This document shows positions 16,599 to 24,770 of a stretch of DNA of 64,000 nucleotides, piece after piece. The stretch is from a virus, in IMG/VR virus record IMGVR_UViG_3300042314_001187, positions 1-64,000 of that record, one strand, 5' to 3'. Positions within the stretch are counted from its first letter, which is position 1; each line of letters begins with the position of its first letter. The notes beneath the pieces were generated by a model. That model worked only from the letters and a program-made list of their open reading frames with translations. It was not told where the DNA came from and did no database searches. Made by a program: the position numbers and the translations under genes.

Positions 16599-19031
16599 TT
16601 AAAAATCAAATTTAATTAAAAACTGTTGAATCCCTTGTCTTAAAACGGGAGACTGTAGTTTTGATACAATCATAAGATTTTTATCAGAATCGTAAAGACC
16701 AAGTTCAGTAATATATGGTTTTGTTCCCGTATTCCACGTAGGATTTGATGAGGTCTGAAATTCAGAGTTAGATAAATTCAGTTTATAGACCATTTCATAT
16801 ATGGTCGCTTGTATATCAGTTTCTAAAGACCCATAGAAATAATATTCATCACCAAAGTTTAATTGTAGTCCCGTAGAACCTTCCTGTGTAATATCAATAT
16901 AATCACCTAAATCATAAATATCATTTACCGCAGCATCATACAATTCTTTAGTAATAACAAATGTACTACCAGTAATTGCATCCTGAGTAATGTAACCATT
17001 GATTGTATTTGCACTTAAAACATCAGTCATATCAATAACCCTCCAACTATCAGATTGTGGTCGATTACCTGTTGTAACTTTTTGACAAATAATTTCAATT
17101 TTTTCAGCAAAAAATCCTTGTTTAAACGTATCTTCGTAATAATCCAAACAAGGGAAACCTGTACTAAATCTAACACCAACATTCTCAGAGTTTGAAGGGT
17201 TACAAACAACATCAGGTCCGGTTATTTTTGTATAATAATTACAATGTAATGAATTTGTAAATGCCGTTGTATTTGTAAACCTATACGTAACAAACATAGT
17301 CTCATTTGAATTTGTTAAAACACCTAATGAACTACCTAAACTATTACAAGTGTTAGGTGTTGATAAAAATAATTTAGGTGCCGGTAAAGTCCAATTTCGA
17401 TTTGATTTATAAGACATTGCAGCCAATAATTCTTCGTCATCTATAATGATAATCCTATCATCAGGGAAGACTTTTCCAACTCTGTTAGGATAACCATCAG
17501 GATTTATATTTGTATCCCATAAATGATAATATCTAATACCCGGTGAATTCATATCCTCATTCTTAGTTGATTGTATATATCGTTCTTGAAATAACACAAC
17601 ACTAGGGTCTTCAAACCCTGGAGGGTCAACCCAAAAAGTTTCACCCATACAACATTCAGGATTTTTATGCCACATTAACCAAGGCAAATGTAATTTAAAA
17701 TTCCTTGCTTGTCCCGTAGTATCATAAGGAGCCGTTGGGTCATATGGTTGTAACGCGAATTTTTCCCCATAGAATAAATCAATTGTTTGATTTGTATAAT
17801 GAATTATACCAATCGCCTTTTGTTCTTCAGGTTCAACTTTAACAATTTCCGCAAATGAATTGTAATAATACGTATCCGTAGTTTCTGCACTAAATTGATT
17901 ACTTATGAAAAAAGTTTGTCCACTATTTGACATATAACCCAAATATTCTTTAGTTCCCAAATAATTAACCGAACCAAATTGTGGGTAATCTTTATAAACA
18001 CCCGAATCTAATCCAGCTAAATTTTCAGACCAAGGAATATTCATATTCCAAACTTTAACGTCAAACTCATCTTGAGAACAAACCGATTCAAAATTAATGA
18101 TATCATCATTATAATGATTCAATGGAGTTATACTATCATATAAATCAGTCATTTTTTTAGGATAAACCAACGCCCTCGCATAACAACTCACGAATGTAAT
18201 ATTTGAAAAGTCAGGAGTAGTTCTATCTAACGTTATTTTATTACCACACACATCAACTATCCTATACGTTAATATTGAATAACAAGACGCCATTGACATC
18301 ACACATTCAGTTTTTAATGGTGCCGGTGTTGGGTCGGGACAATAAGATGCCGAAGGTGATGGTGTAGGTGTAGGTGACGCACAAGGACTACCTGGTGATG
18401 GTGGTGCCGATGGGGTTGGTGTTGGTGTTGAGTACATACTCGGTGTTGGTGTTGGTGTTGGTAAATTTTCACACCCACAATTTGACGCACCTAAATTATC
18501 TATGTATAACGTAATAAAATCACCCCTTTCAAATTGAGTATACTGAACGGGATTACAAGAGTCATTTAATAATTGTAGTGTCGTCCCACCTGTAAAACTA
18601 GACATATTAACAACATAATTTGATGTTTTAACATAATCATTACCAGTTGATGCACTCCAACTAGTTGGTAAAACACTTGTATCACCTGTGAAAAAACCTC
18701 TCATAGCCGCAGTATTATAAATTGGACTTATAACAGAATCCATATATGGTATACCATAAGTGTTTCCATTATTACCATCAACATAATACGGATATTTAAC
18801 GTTTTGTTTATTCGATTCAGGAACACCACTAGAATTCTGAGCGTTAAAACCTGATTCTAATATCATAGTATTACTGATTAAATAATTCGAGGGTAATGTG
18901 TTATACAACATTTCACTATCCCCTACTTGGAAAAAACTAATATTAAACTTACCTTGTGACAACATTTGTCTTGCGGTATCTGTTAATTTACTATTTATTA
19001 ATCCTGTTGTATTTTTTAAAATATATCCCAT
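16599..19031 (-). CDS. Virion structural protein (tail/fibre type) with Pro-Ser-Thr linker
   Basis: This 810-residue protein begins with a region typical of phage tail or neck proteins (GLINSKLTDTARQMLSQGKF... then FQVGDSE). A linker near residues 190-235 (TPTPTPS, APPSPGSPC, PTPTPSPS) resembles the linkers of the plus-strand adhesins. Several Cys-containing beta domains follow. The C-terminus (ITELGLYDSDKNLMIVSKL) resembles the N-terminal domain of tail-collar fibre proteins. It is separated by 18 bases from the upstream gene and coupled to the RuvC-like gene. A fibre or fibre-attachment role is likely; its exact place in the virion is unknown. Confidence 0.7.
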   Translation of the reverse strand: MGYILKNTTGLINSKLTDTARQMLSQGKFNISFFQVGDSEMLYNTLPSNYLISNTMILESGFNAQNSSGVPESNKQNVKYPYYVDGNNGNTYGIPYMDSVISPIYNTAAMRGFFTGDTSVLPTSWSASTGNDYVKTSNYVVNMSSFTGGTTLQLLNDSCNPVQYTQFERGDFITLYIDNLGASNCGCENLPTPTPTPSMYSTPTPTPSAPPSPGSPCASPTPTPSPSASYCPDPTPAPLKTECVMSMASCYSILTYRIVDVCGNKITLDRTTPDFSNITFVSCYARALVYPKKMTDLYDSITPLNHYNDDIINFESVCSQDEFDVKVWNMNIPWSENLAGLDSGVYKDYPQFGSVNYLGTKEYLGYMSNSGQTFFISNQFSAETTDTYYYNSFAEIVKVEPEEQKAIGIIHYTNQTIDLFYGEKFALQPYDPTAPYDTTGQARNFKLHLPWLMWHKNPECCMGETFWVDPPGFEDPSVVLFQERYIQSTKNEDMNSPGIRYYHLWDTNINPDGYPNRVGKVFPDDRIIIIDDEELLAAMSYKSNRNWTLPAPKLFLSTPNTCNSLGSSLGVLTNSNETMFVTYRFTNTTAFTNSLHCNYYTKITGPDVVCNPSNSENVGVRFSTGFPCLDYYEDTFKQGFFAEKIEIICQKVTTGNRPQSDSWRVIDMTDVLSANTINGYITQDAITGSTFVITKELYDAAVNDIYDLGDYIDITQEGSTGLQLNFGDEYYFYGSLETDIQATIYEMVYKLNLSNSEFQTSSNPTWNTGTKPYITELGLYDSDKNLMIVSKLQSPVLRQGIQQFLIKFDF

Positions 19032-19049
19032 TTTTTATTTTTTTTATTT

Positions 19050-20132
19050 TTAACTTCTAGTATAGAAGTATTCCCAATTTGATACCGAACAACAAATACA
19101 ACCTTCAATATTTAGACCTGTAAGACTATATTTATTTGTTGTTGAGAAATAAGCATTACAACAATTTAAAGCAGTATTCGACTGTTGAAAACTTAAAGGA
19201 CCTAACGATAATGTCGATGGTGCAGGATTACTACAGGTTAATTGATATGTTGGTATTACCGTAATTTCATAGGTATCTGAATTAGTATACGATAAATTAG
19301 TATAATTATACTCATATTCAGTAGTATATAATTGAAATTCTTGACACGATGGTGAGGTATTTGTTGTTGTTGTTGTTGCAGTATTATCCGTATAGTTTGT
19401 TATTACAACACCATTCTTTTTAACTTGAGGATTAAATGACGATGTTGCCGAATTCGAATACGGTGATTTAACAAATGTACCTCCAAGATTTAAGTTAAAA
19501 TTAATACTAACACCATTAGGTAATGGTGGTGTCACAGTAACACTATATTTAAATTCTTCAACTCGTGGATTATTTACAGTTATCACTGTTGAACTTATTT
19601 CTGTTAACTTAATAACGTAATTAACTGATTCTATTAGAGCCGGAATTTCAACTAATTTACTAAAAATTGTACCTTCACTATCCTTAATCTTAACTGTTAA
19701 ACTTAAATCACCACACAAACCATCTTTAAATGGTGAATTACCATATGTAACACCATTATCGAATGAATACTGATACGGTGGTTGACCCCCTTCACCATAA
19801 AGAGTGATATTAGCATCACATTCACAAGACGGGTTATTTTTAACAACAATCATTGTTAATTCTTCATTATCTGAACATTCACCCTGTGTTGCAGTTATTT
19901 CATATTCCCTACCAACCCAAGTCCAATTCCCATTAATTGGTGGACTAGCGGGATTAATATTTATTACAGTATCAAACAAATTATATGTTGTACTAGAAAA
20001 TCTCCAACAATTTGGTGTTAATGTTGTATCCCAAATTATTTTAATTTGAGTATCATCCGATAACCACGATTGTTTACCATTATAATACCCATCACAATTA
20101 AAATGGAACTTATCTAAATCAAAAAAATACAT
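19050..20132 (-). CDS. Tail adhesin-like protein with SprB-like module
   Basis: This 360-residue protein starts MYFFDLDK, sharing its first six residues with the 339-residue protein two genes upstream. Residues about 14-60 contain YNGKQSW, matching a domain of the 375-residue plus-strand protein. A Cys-flanked module near residues 108-165 contains GGQPPYQYSFDNG and a KDSEG turn, the pattern of Bacteroidota SprB adhesin repeats. The C-terminal half is beta-rich with a Thr-rich loop (TATTTTTNTS) and seven cysteines near the end. No enzyme motif is visible. It is probably a fibre or host-contact protein. Confidence 0.68.
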   Translation of the reverse strand: MYFFDLDKFHFNCDGYYNGKQSWLSDDTQIKIIWDTTLTPNCWRFSSTTYNLFDTVININPASPPINGNWTWVGREYEITATQGECSDNEELTMIVVKNNPSCECDANITLYGEGGQPPYQYSFDNGVTYGNSPFKDGLCGDLSLTVKIKDSEGTIFSKLVEIPALIESVNYVIKLTEISSTVITVNNPRVEEFKYSVTVTPPLPNGVSINFNLNLGGTFVKSPYSNSATSSFNPQVKKNGVVITNYTDNTATTTTTNTSPSCQEFQLYTTEYEYNYTNLSYTNSDTYEITVIPTYQLTCSNPAPSTLSLGPLSFQQSNTALNCCNAYFSTTNKYSLTGLNIEGCICCSVSNWEYFYTRS

Positions 20133-20172
20133 TTATATTTAAATCTTATTTATCATTTATCGTCGTCTATTA

Positions 20173-20541
20173 TCAATAATATCCACCCGTATCAATGGGT
20201 GTAAAATCCAAACAGAAATCAACACAAGGTGGTAATGTTGTTGTTGTTGTGGTTGATGTTGTTGTCGTGGTTACACTTAACACACAAGTACTTTTAATGA
20301 CATAATCACCATTTGAATCTGTAACAGTTGCGGTATATGACCCAACACTTAAATTAGTAATTGTTTGTGTTAGACTACCATTAGCCCAAGTTATTGAATA
20401 TGGCGGCGTACCACCATTGATAACTAAACTAGCAATACCATCTGACGCAGTTATTGTCGACGGATTTGTCGAATTACAAGTAACAGACATTGGGAATATT
20501 GTTAATACCCCACATTGATTCCTATTTGTTGATTCTGGCAT
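20173..20541 (-). CDS. Small SprB-repeat protein with poly-Thr linker
   Basis: This 122-residue protein contains one nearly canonical SprB-type repeat (GGTPPYSITWANGSLTQT, then NLSVGSYTATVTDSNG; about residues 38-80), followed by a linker of some fifteen Thr/Ser residues and a Cys-rich C-terminus (CVDFCLDF). SprB repeats are characteristic of Bacteroidota gliding and adhesion proteins. The gene lies between the glycosyltransferase-like gene and the 360-residue adhesin. A TTATTTAT box precedes the start by 17 bases. It is probably a minor virion decoration or fibre component. Confidence 0.68.
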   Translation of the reverse strand: MPESTNRNQCGVLTIFPMSVTCNSTNPSTITASDGIASLVINGGTPPYSITWANGSLTQTITNLSVGSYTATVTDSNGDYVIKSTCVLSVTTTTTSTTTTTTLPPCVDFCLDFTPIDTGGYY

Positions 20542-20553
20542 AAATTATATTAT

Positions 20554-21543
20554 TTATAATAAATAATCAGTTTTTTGGTTTTTTATCAATGATTTCATAA
20601 CATCCACATACTTTTTTGTTGAACTATTATCTTCTATGTAGTCAAAATAATTATCATCCTCACTTAAAAGTTTAAGTGGGTTAACATTTATAAATTCACC
20701 TTTATAAAATTTGGTTTTACTTAAATCGTAAGTAACTCCAGCCATATGTAATATCGGTTTATTTTCATATTGTTCTATGGTGTCCGTAGCCCAAGAAAAC
20801 GATAATTTTTTAGTGACACGTGTTTCATTACCTCTTAACCAAAGATTCCATAATACCGCCCACATATCTGAAGTCCACATTTGAATCTCGTGCTGAATGG
20901 GATGAGTTTTATGAAAGTTAAATAACATTTTGTACAAATTTTCACTATCTTCAAAAACTTTCTCCCAATACAAATAATCAGTATTTTTAATTAGATATTG
21001 AGCACCTCCAGAATTAAGTTGATTTTCTTTAACAATCTCAGGTGATATTCCAATAACGTTACACATCCTGTCTAATAATTCACCTTCATATAATTGAATA
21101 TGGTTATCCTCATAACGTTTTGAACATTCTTTAATGTAATCATACCCAATGTATGAGATAGTGTCCGACAAATAACTAAAATCGTCATTTAATAGACTCT
21201 CAAAATCCGGTAACTCCCTAAAAATAATATCAGAATCGTGATAAAAATAACATTTACCTAATTCAGGGTATTCTTTTAACCATTTAGATAAAATTAAAGG
21301 TCTTAAAGTCGGGATATATCGTTTATCAATTCGAGTATCTTCATAATGATGAACATTAACCCCTAATTGTTTTAACATTAAAGATTCTTCACTAGGTTGA
21401 GAACCATTTAAAATAACAAACAAAACATGAATTTGATGAGGTTTAACCCCATTACTAATAAAATTATATATGTAAATTTTAGTTTGCCAATGAAAATACG
21501 AAATGTCAGGTTGTGCAGATACAAAAACTAATTCATCAATCAT
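20554..21543 (-). CDS. Glycosyltransferase-like protein
   Basis: This 329-residue soluble protein shows a GT-A-like layout: an N-terminal alternating strand/helix region, a DxD-type metal/nucleotide-sugar motif in YFYHDSDIIF (D103-S-D105), and a later NSGGAQYLIKN segment typical of sugar-binding loops. GT-A enzymes transfer sugars from nucleotide donors. The gene is inside the tail/adhesin cluster, flanked by SprB-repeat proteins and near Thr-rich proteins, so modification of virion proteins is an attractive but unproven role. Modification of host surface glycans is an alternative. The exact GT family is not recognised. Confidence 0.6.
   Translation of the reverse strand: MIDELVFVSAQPDISYFHWQTKIYIYNFISNGVKPHQIHVLFVILNGSQPSEESLMLKQLGVNVHHYEDTRIDKRYIPTLRPLILSKWLKEYPELGKCYFYHDSDIIFRELPDFESLLNDDFSYLSDTISYIGYDYIKECSKRYEDNHIQLYEGELLDRMCNVIGISPEIVKENQLNSGGAQYLIKNTDYLYWEKVFEDSENLYKMLFNFHKTHPIQHEIQMWTSDMWAVLWNLWLRGNETRVTKKLSFSWATDTIEQYENKPILHMAGVTYDLSKTKFYKGEFINVNPLKLLSEDDNYFDYIEDNSSTKKYVDVMKSLIKNQKTDYLL
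20559..20566 (-). promoter_or_regulatory. TTATTTAT box, variant of putative late promoter element
   Basis: On the minus strand, TTATTTAT followed by TATAAATAA lies 17 bases before the ATG at 20541. It differs from the (A/C)TATTTAT set at the first base and overlaps the 3' end of the glycosyltransferase-like gene. The adjacent TATAAATA equals the T4 late promoter box, but it lies only about 10 bases from the ATG. Confidence 0.3.
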
Positions 21544-21582
21544 AATATTTTTTATTTAAAAAATATTAAATATATTTGATAA

Positions 21583-22602
21583 TTAAATATCAAACGTTGG
21601 AAACGTATCTCCATCAACACATTTTATTAACTGTTTTAATAAACATTGTTGGTGATACATATTTTGCACAAAAGTATTAAAATTAGCTTGTGTAGTATTT
21701 GCAAAATTATTTCCAGCATCAACCCAAAAATTCGACACACTTTGAGTTGTTGTTATAAATTGATTATAATACGTATCACATTGAGGACAAGCTTTTGGTG
21801 ATGTTACACTACCAGTACCCATAAATTGCCAATTTTGACCGTTTAAATCACCTCTCCATACTTTACTAGTTGTTGATGACGATTGAGCAACATTAGTTAC
21901 ATTATATGGTCCTGCACTACCTCTTAGGTTTGATTTTGCTCTAGTTTCAAACCATTGATATTGACTATCTCTATAAAAGTTAGCTAACCAAGACGATGAG
22001 GTTGTTGTTGAACCAGCAATACCACCTTCAACTAAAATTTTAGTATAACGTTTTGCACCACCTATAGTGTCATTGTCTGATTTAACGTAAAGATTTTGTG
22101 TACTACCGTCAGTATTAGTTAGTCCAGGTTCTAACCAATTATCGCCAGGATTTCCACACAAAATTGCCGGTAAAGGTGAATTAGTTGGTGTAGTAACCAC
22201 ATTTCCACGACCACTACCTAACATAATATAACCATTAGTACTTACATAAAGAGCATTGGATGCTACACCCGCCATTTTATATGTTGTTGATAATCCTATT
22301 GGTGTGTCAGTCCAACCATTGTCAAACGTCGAAACAGTTCCATTTGTAAACCCACCATAATATGTATCATAATTATCATAATTTGAGGGCCAAACTAAAT
22401 TTAGACTTGAGTCATATTGATACGTAAATGATGTAGTATTGGAATTTTCATACCAATCCGTAACAGCATCTAATAACGCATCTTTAAACGTCATAAATGA
22501 AATACCAAAATCCTGCCAACCAAGAGGTTCTCCAAATAAATCTATAGAATCAGACCCAATTGCCTGTTTAATACACCAATCTTCTAAATCAAAAAAATAC
22601 AT
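21583..22602 (-). CDS. Tail protein sharing the MYFFDL N-terminus
   Basis: This 339-residue protein begins MYFFDLEDW, matching the first six residues of the 360-residue adhesin. A 20-base stretch over this start (tctaaatcaaaaaaatacat on the plus strand) is identical in both genes. The rest is Ser, Thr, Asn, Gly and Trp-rich with a beta-sheet character, for example STNGYIMLGSGRG near residue 125, and ends in a Cys-containing segment (CPQCDTYYN, QQCLLKQLIKCVDGD). It may be a fibre or lectin-like protein anchored through the common N-terminus. No catalytic motif is recognised. Confidence 0.65.
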   Translation of the reverse strand: MYFFDLEDWCIKQAIGSDSIDLFGEPLGWQDFGISFMTFKDALLDAVTDWYENSNTTSFTYQYDSSLNLVWPSNYDNYDTYYGGFTNGTVSTFDNGWTDTPIGLSTTYKMAGVASNALYVSTNGYIMLGSGRGNVVTTPTNSPLPAILCGNPGDNWLEPGLTNTDGSTQNLYVKSDNDTIGGAKRYTKILVEGGIAGSTTTSSSWLANFYRDSQYQWFETRAKSNLRGSAGPYNVTNVAQSSSTTSKVWRGDLNGQNWQFMGTGSVTSPKACPQCDTYYNQFITTTQSVSNFWVDAGNNFANTTQANFNTFVQNMYHQQCLLKQLIKCVDGDTFPTFDI

Positions 22603-22625
22603 ATTTTAGTTTATTTAAAATTTTA

Positions 22626-24770
22626 TTAACTTGTCTCACAAGATATTTCGTAATTGATTTTTAATTTAACTAAGATATTAGAATCTAATAAATTAACATC
22701 TGAACCACAATCAGATGTGATAGTAATTTTATTGGTGTTTGTATTAATTGTAACATTACCAATACCATCATAACCCAACAATAAATTTCTAACAGTAGTT
22801 GCAAATAATGTCTCACTTGGTGCGTCCGTTAATGATGTAGTCGTATAAAATATTAAACTTTCAGTTACCTCATTAACAATTGTAATTGCTTCAAAAGTAG
22901 CTTCATTTAAAATACAATTATTTTCATCAACAGTTAAATCCACATAACCTTCATTTAACATTAATATCGGTGTTTTTTCAAGTAATTCACCATTATTCAT
23001 AAATTCACTATCACATAAATTATAAATACCATAAGTAATTGCACAATTTACACCAACTAACACTATAGTCCTAATTTTAATACAACCATTATTATCAGTT
23101 ACTTTAGCCGTATATGTTCCCGCTGACAAACTTGTTACAAGTAAACCCGTCTGACCGTTAACATTATCACTCCATTCTATAGTGTAAGGAGCTTTACCTT
23201 TTGTTATAAACAATTGAATATAACCATTATTTGATGAATTCGCATTACCAGAATTATAAATGAAATCAACACCCTCTGAACTATTAACTAACACTGTTGA
23301 AGACTGAATACAATTTTCACCTGTATCTGTAACATTAACGGTGTAACTACCTGAAGGTAATGAACTAAATGTTGCGGTAGTTAAATTTGTCTCTATACTC
23401 TCACCATTCAATTCATACACATATGGGCCTGAACCACCAACAACATTAATTTTTACAATACCATCATTTTTAGAACAAGTTGTACCCGTTACTACAAAAG
23501 TAAATGTGAATACTTCTTCATTTAATATTTCATATTGATTAACATATTGACATCCACTACCGTCCGTAATTGAAAAAGTGTATGTATCGGAAGCCAATTG
23601 TGTAAAAGTGTATGTTGGTAGTGTCGTACTAATTGAATTCTCAACACCCGTTGTGTTAACTAACTTGTACACATATGGTGGTGTTCCTGATGAAATATTA
23701 ACATTTAATGTCCCTTGATTATTACCACACGATGAATTAGTTGTAGTTATTGACACAATATTAAATGATGATGGTGTGATTAACGCAACACTACTAATAA
23801 ACGAACATAATCCAGCATCCTGAACAAAATAATTAAAGTTACCAGCACCCAATCCATTAAAACTAATTGTCCTATCAAAAGTTACTGAGGTAGTACCGTT
23901 TGAACCCGAATAGAAAAATGGTGGAGTTCCACCTGAAAGTATTATTTCAATTGACCCATTATTACCAAAACAAGATGGTTGAGTCACAAAAAGACCCGCT
24001 TGTCCAACTAACGGAACTTTTAACACATCCGCAGTTTTAACAACAACACAACCTGAATTGTCACTAACAGTTACACTATAAGACCCCTGAGTTAAACCAC
24101 TTATTGACGATGTTGTTTTACCATTCGACCATAAATAAGTGTAAGGTGGTGAACCATTAATATTATTAATAAAAATTTTACCCGAATTAACGTTACAACC
24201 GGCATCATTAACAACATACAAATCATAATCTAAATTTGTCGAATCTTGGATAATAACACTATTTGTTGTTGCAGTACAACCACCATTATCAACAACTTTC
24301 ATATAATACGTTCCGGCACTTAACCCTTGAAATGAACGTCCTGACACTAAATTCGTTGTTCCCGATGTAATATAACCTAAAGTTGTGTGATATAGATAAT
24401 ATAAATTACTACCATAATCATATTGCGTGTAAGCACTTAGTGAACCATTGTTTAAATCACAAACAGTGTTAGTCACACCTGTTATTGTTGTACATAACCC
24501 ACTTGACACATAAATTGACGCTATCTGACTTTGATTTTCAGGGTCAATACAACTATCTTTAATTAAAAATGAGTACGTTCCAGCGGTTAAAGATGTTGCA
24601 GTGTACGCTGTAACTCCCGGTCCTAAAAAAACAGTACTTAAAGGTGGATTTACCCACTCAATTCTATAATCAGGAGCACTTCCTGTAATTGTAATACTGA
24701 ACGAACCACCACTAATATTACTACAGTCACCTGTTACACCAACAAGACTATAATTTAAACTACAACTCAT
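22626..24770 (-). CDS. SprB-repeat adhesin-like tail protein
   Basis: This 714-residue protein consists of about seven consecutive modules of some 75-85 residues. Each has a Cys near the start, the turn GGTPPY, NGSPPY or SGTPPYVY, a W/Y-S-N-G hairpin, L-x-x-GTYS and a V-x-D-x-x-GC end. Examples are NGSPPYTYLWSNG and LTQGSYSVTVSDNSGC. This is the SprB repeat pattern known from gliding adhesins of Flavobacterium. A distinct C-terminal domain of about 140 residues follows (from CAITYGIYNLC). Its start overlaps the stop of the 1024-residue gene (TAATG). A host-contact fibre is the likely role; a decoy or receptor mimic is an alternative. Confidence 0.75.
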   Translation of the reverse strand: MSCSLNYSLVGVTGDCSNISGGSFSITITGSAPDYRIEWVNPPLSTVFLGPGVTAYTATSLTAGTYSFLIKDSCIDPENQSQIASIYVSSGLCTTITGVTNTVCDLNNGSLSAYTQYDYGSNLYYLYHTTLGYITSGTTNLVSGRSFQGLSAGTYYMKVVDNGGCTATTNSVIIQDSTNLDYDLYVVNDAGCNVNSGKIFINNINGSPPYTYLWSNGKTTSSISGLTQGSYSVTVSDNSGCVVVKTADVLKVPLVGQAGLFVTQPSCFGNNGSIEIILSGGTPPFFYSGSNGTTSVTFDRTISFNGLGAGNFNYFVQDAGLCSFISSVALITPSSFNIVSITTTNSSCGNNQGTLNVNISSGTPPYVYKLVNTTGVENSISTTLPTYTFTQLASDTYTFSITDGSGCQYVNQYEILNEEVFTFTFVVTGTTCSKNDGIVKINVVGGSGPYVYELNGESIETNLTTATFSSLPSGSYTVNVTDTGENCIQSSTVLVNSSEGVDFIYNSGNANSSNNGYIQLFITKGKAPYTIEWSDNVNGQTGLLVTSLSAGTYTAKVTDNNGCIKIRTIVLVGVNCAITYGIYNLCDSEFMNNGELLEKTPILMLNEGYVDLTVDENNCILNEATFEAITIVNEVTESLIFYTTTSLTDAPSETLFATTVRNLLLGYDGIGNVTINTNTNKITITSDCGSDVNLLDSNILVKLKINYEISCETS

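Noticed and set aside
20551-20558. TATAAATA (T4 late promoter box) on the minus strand before the 122-residue gene
   Set aside because: It lies only about 10 bases from the ATG, so a transcript would be almost leaderless. I did not see this box consistently before other genes, whereas the (A/C)TATTTAT box recurs.
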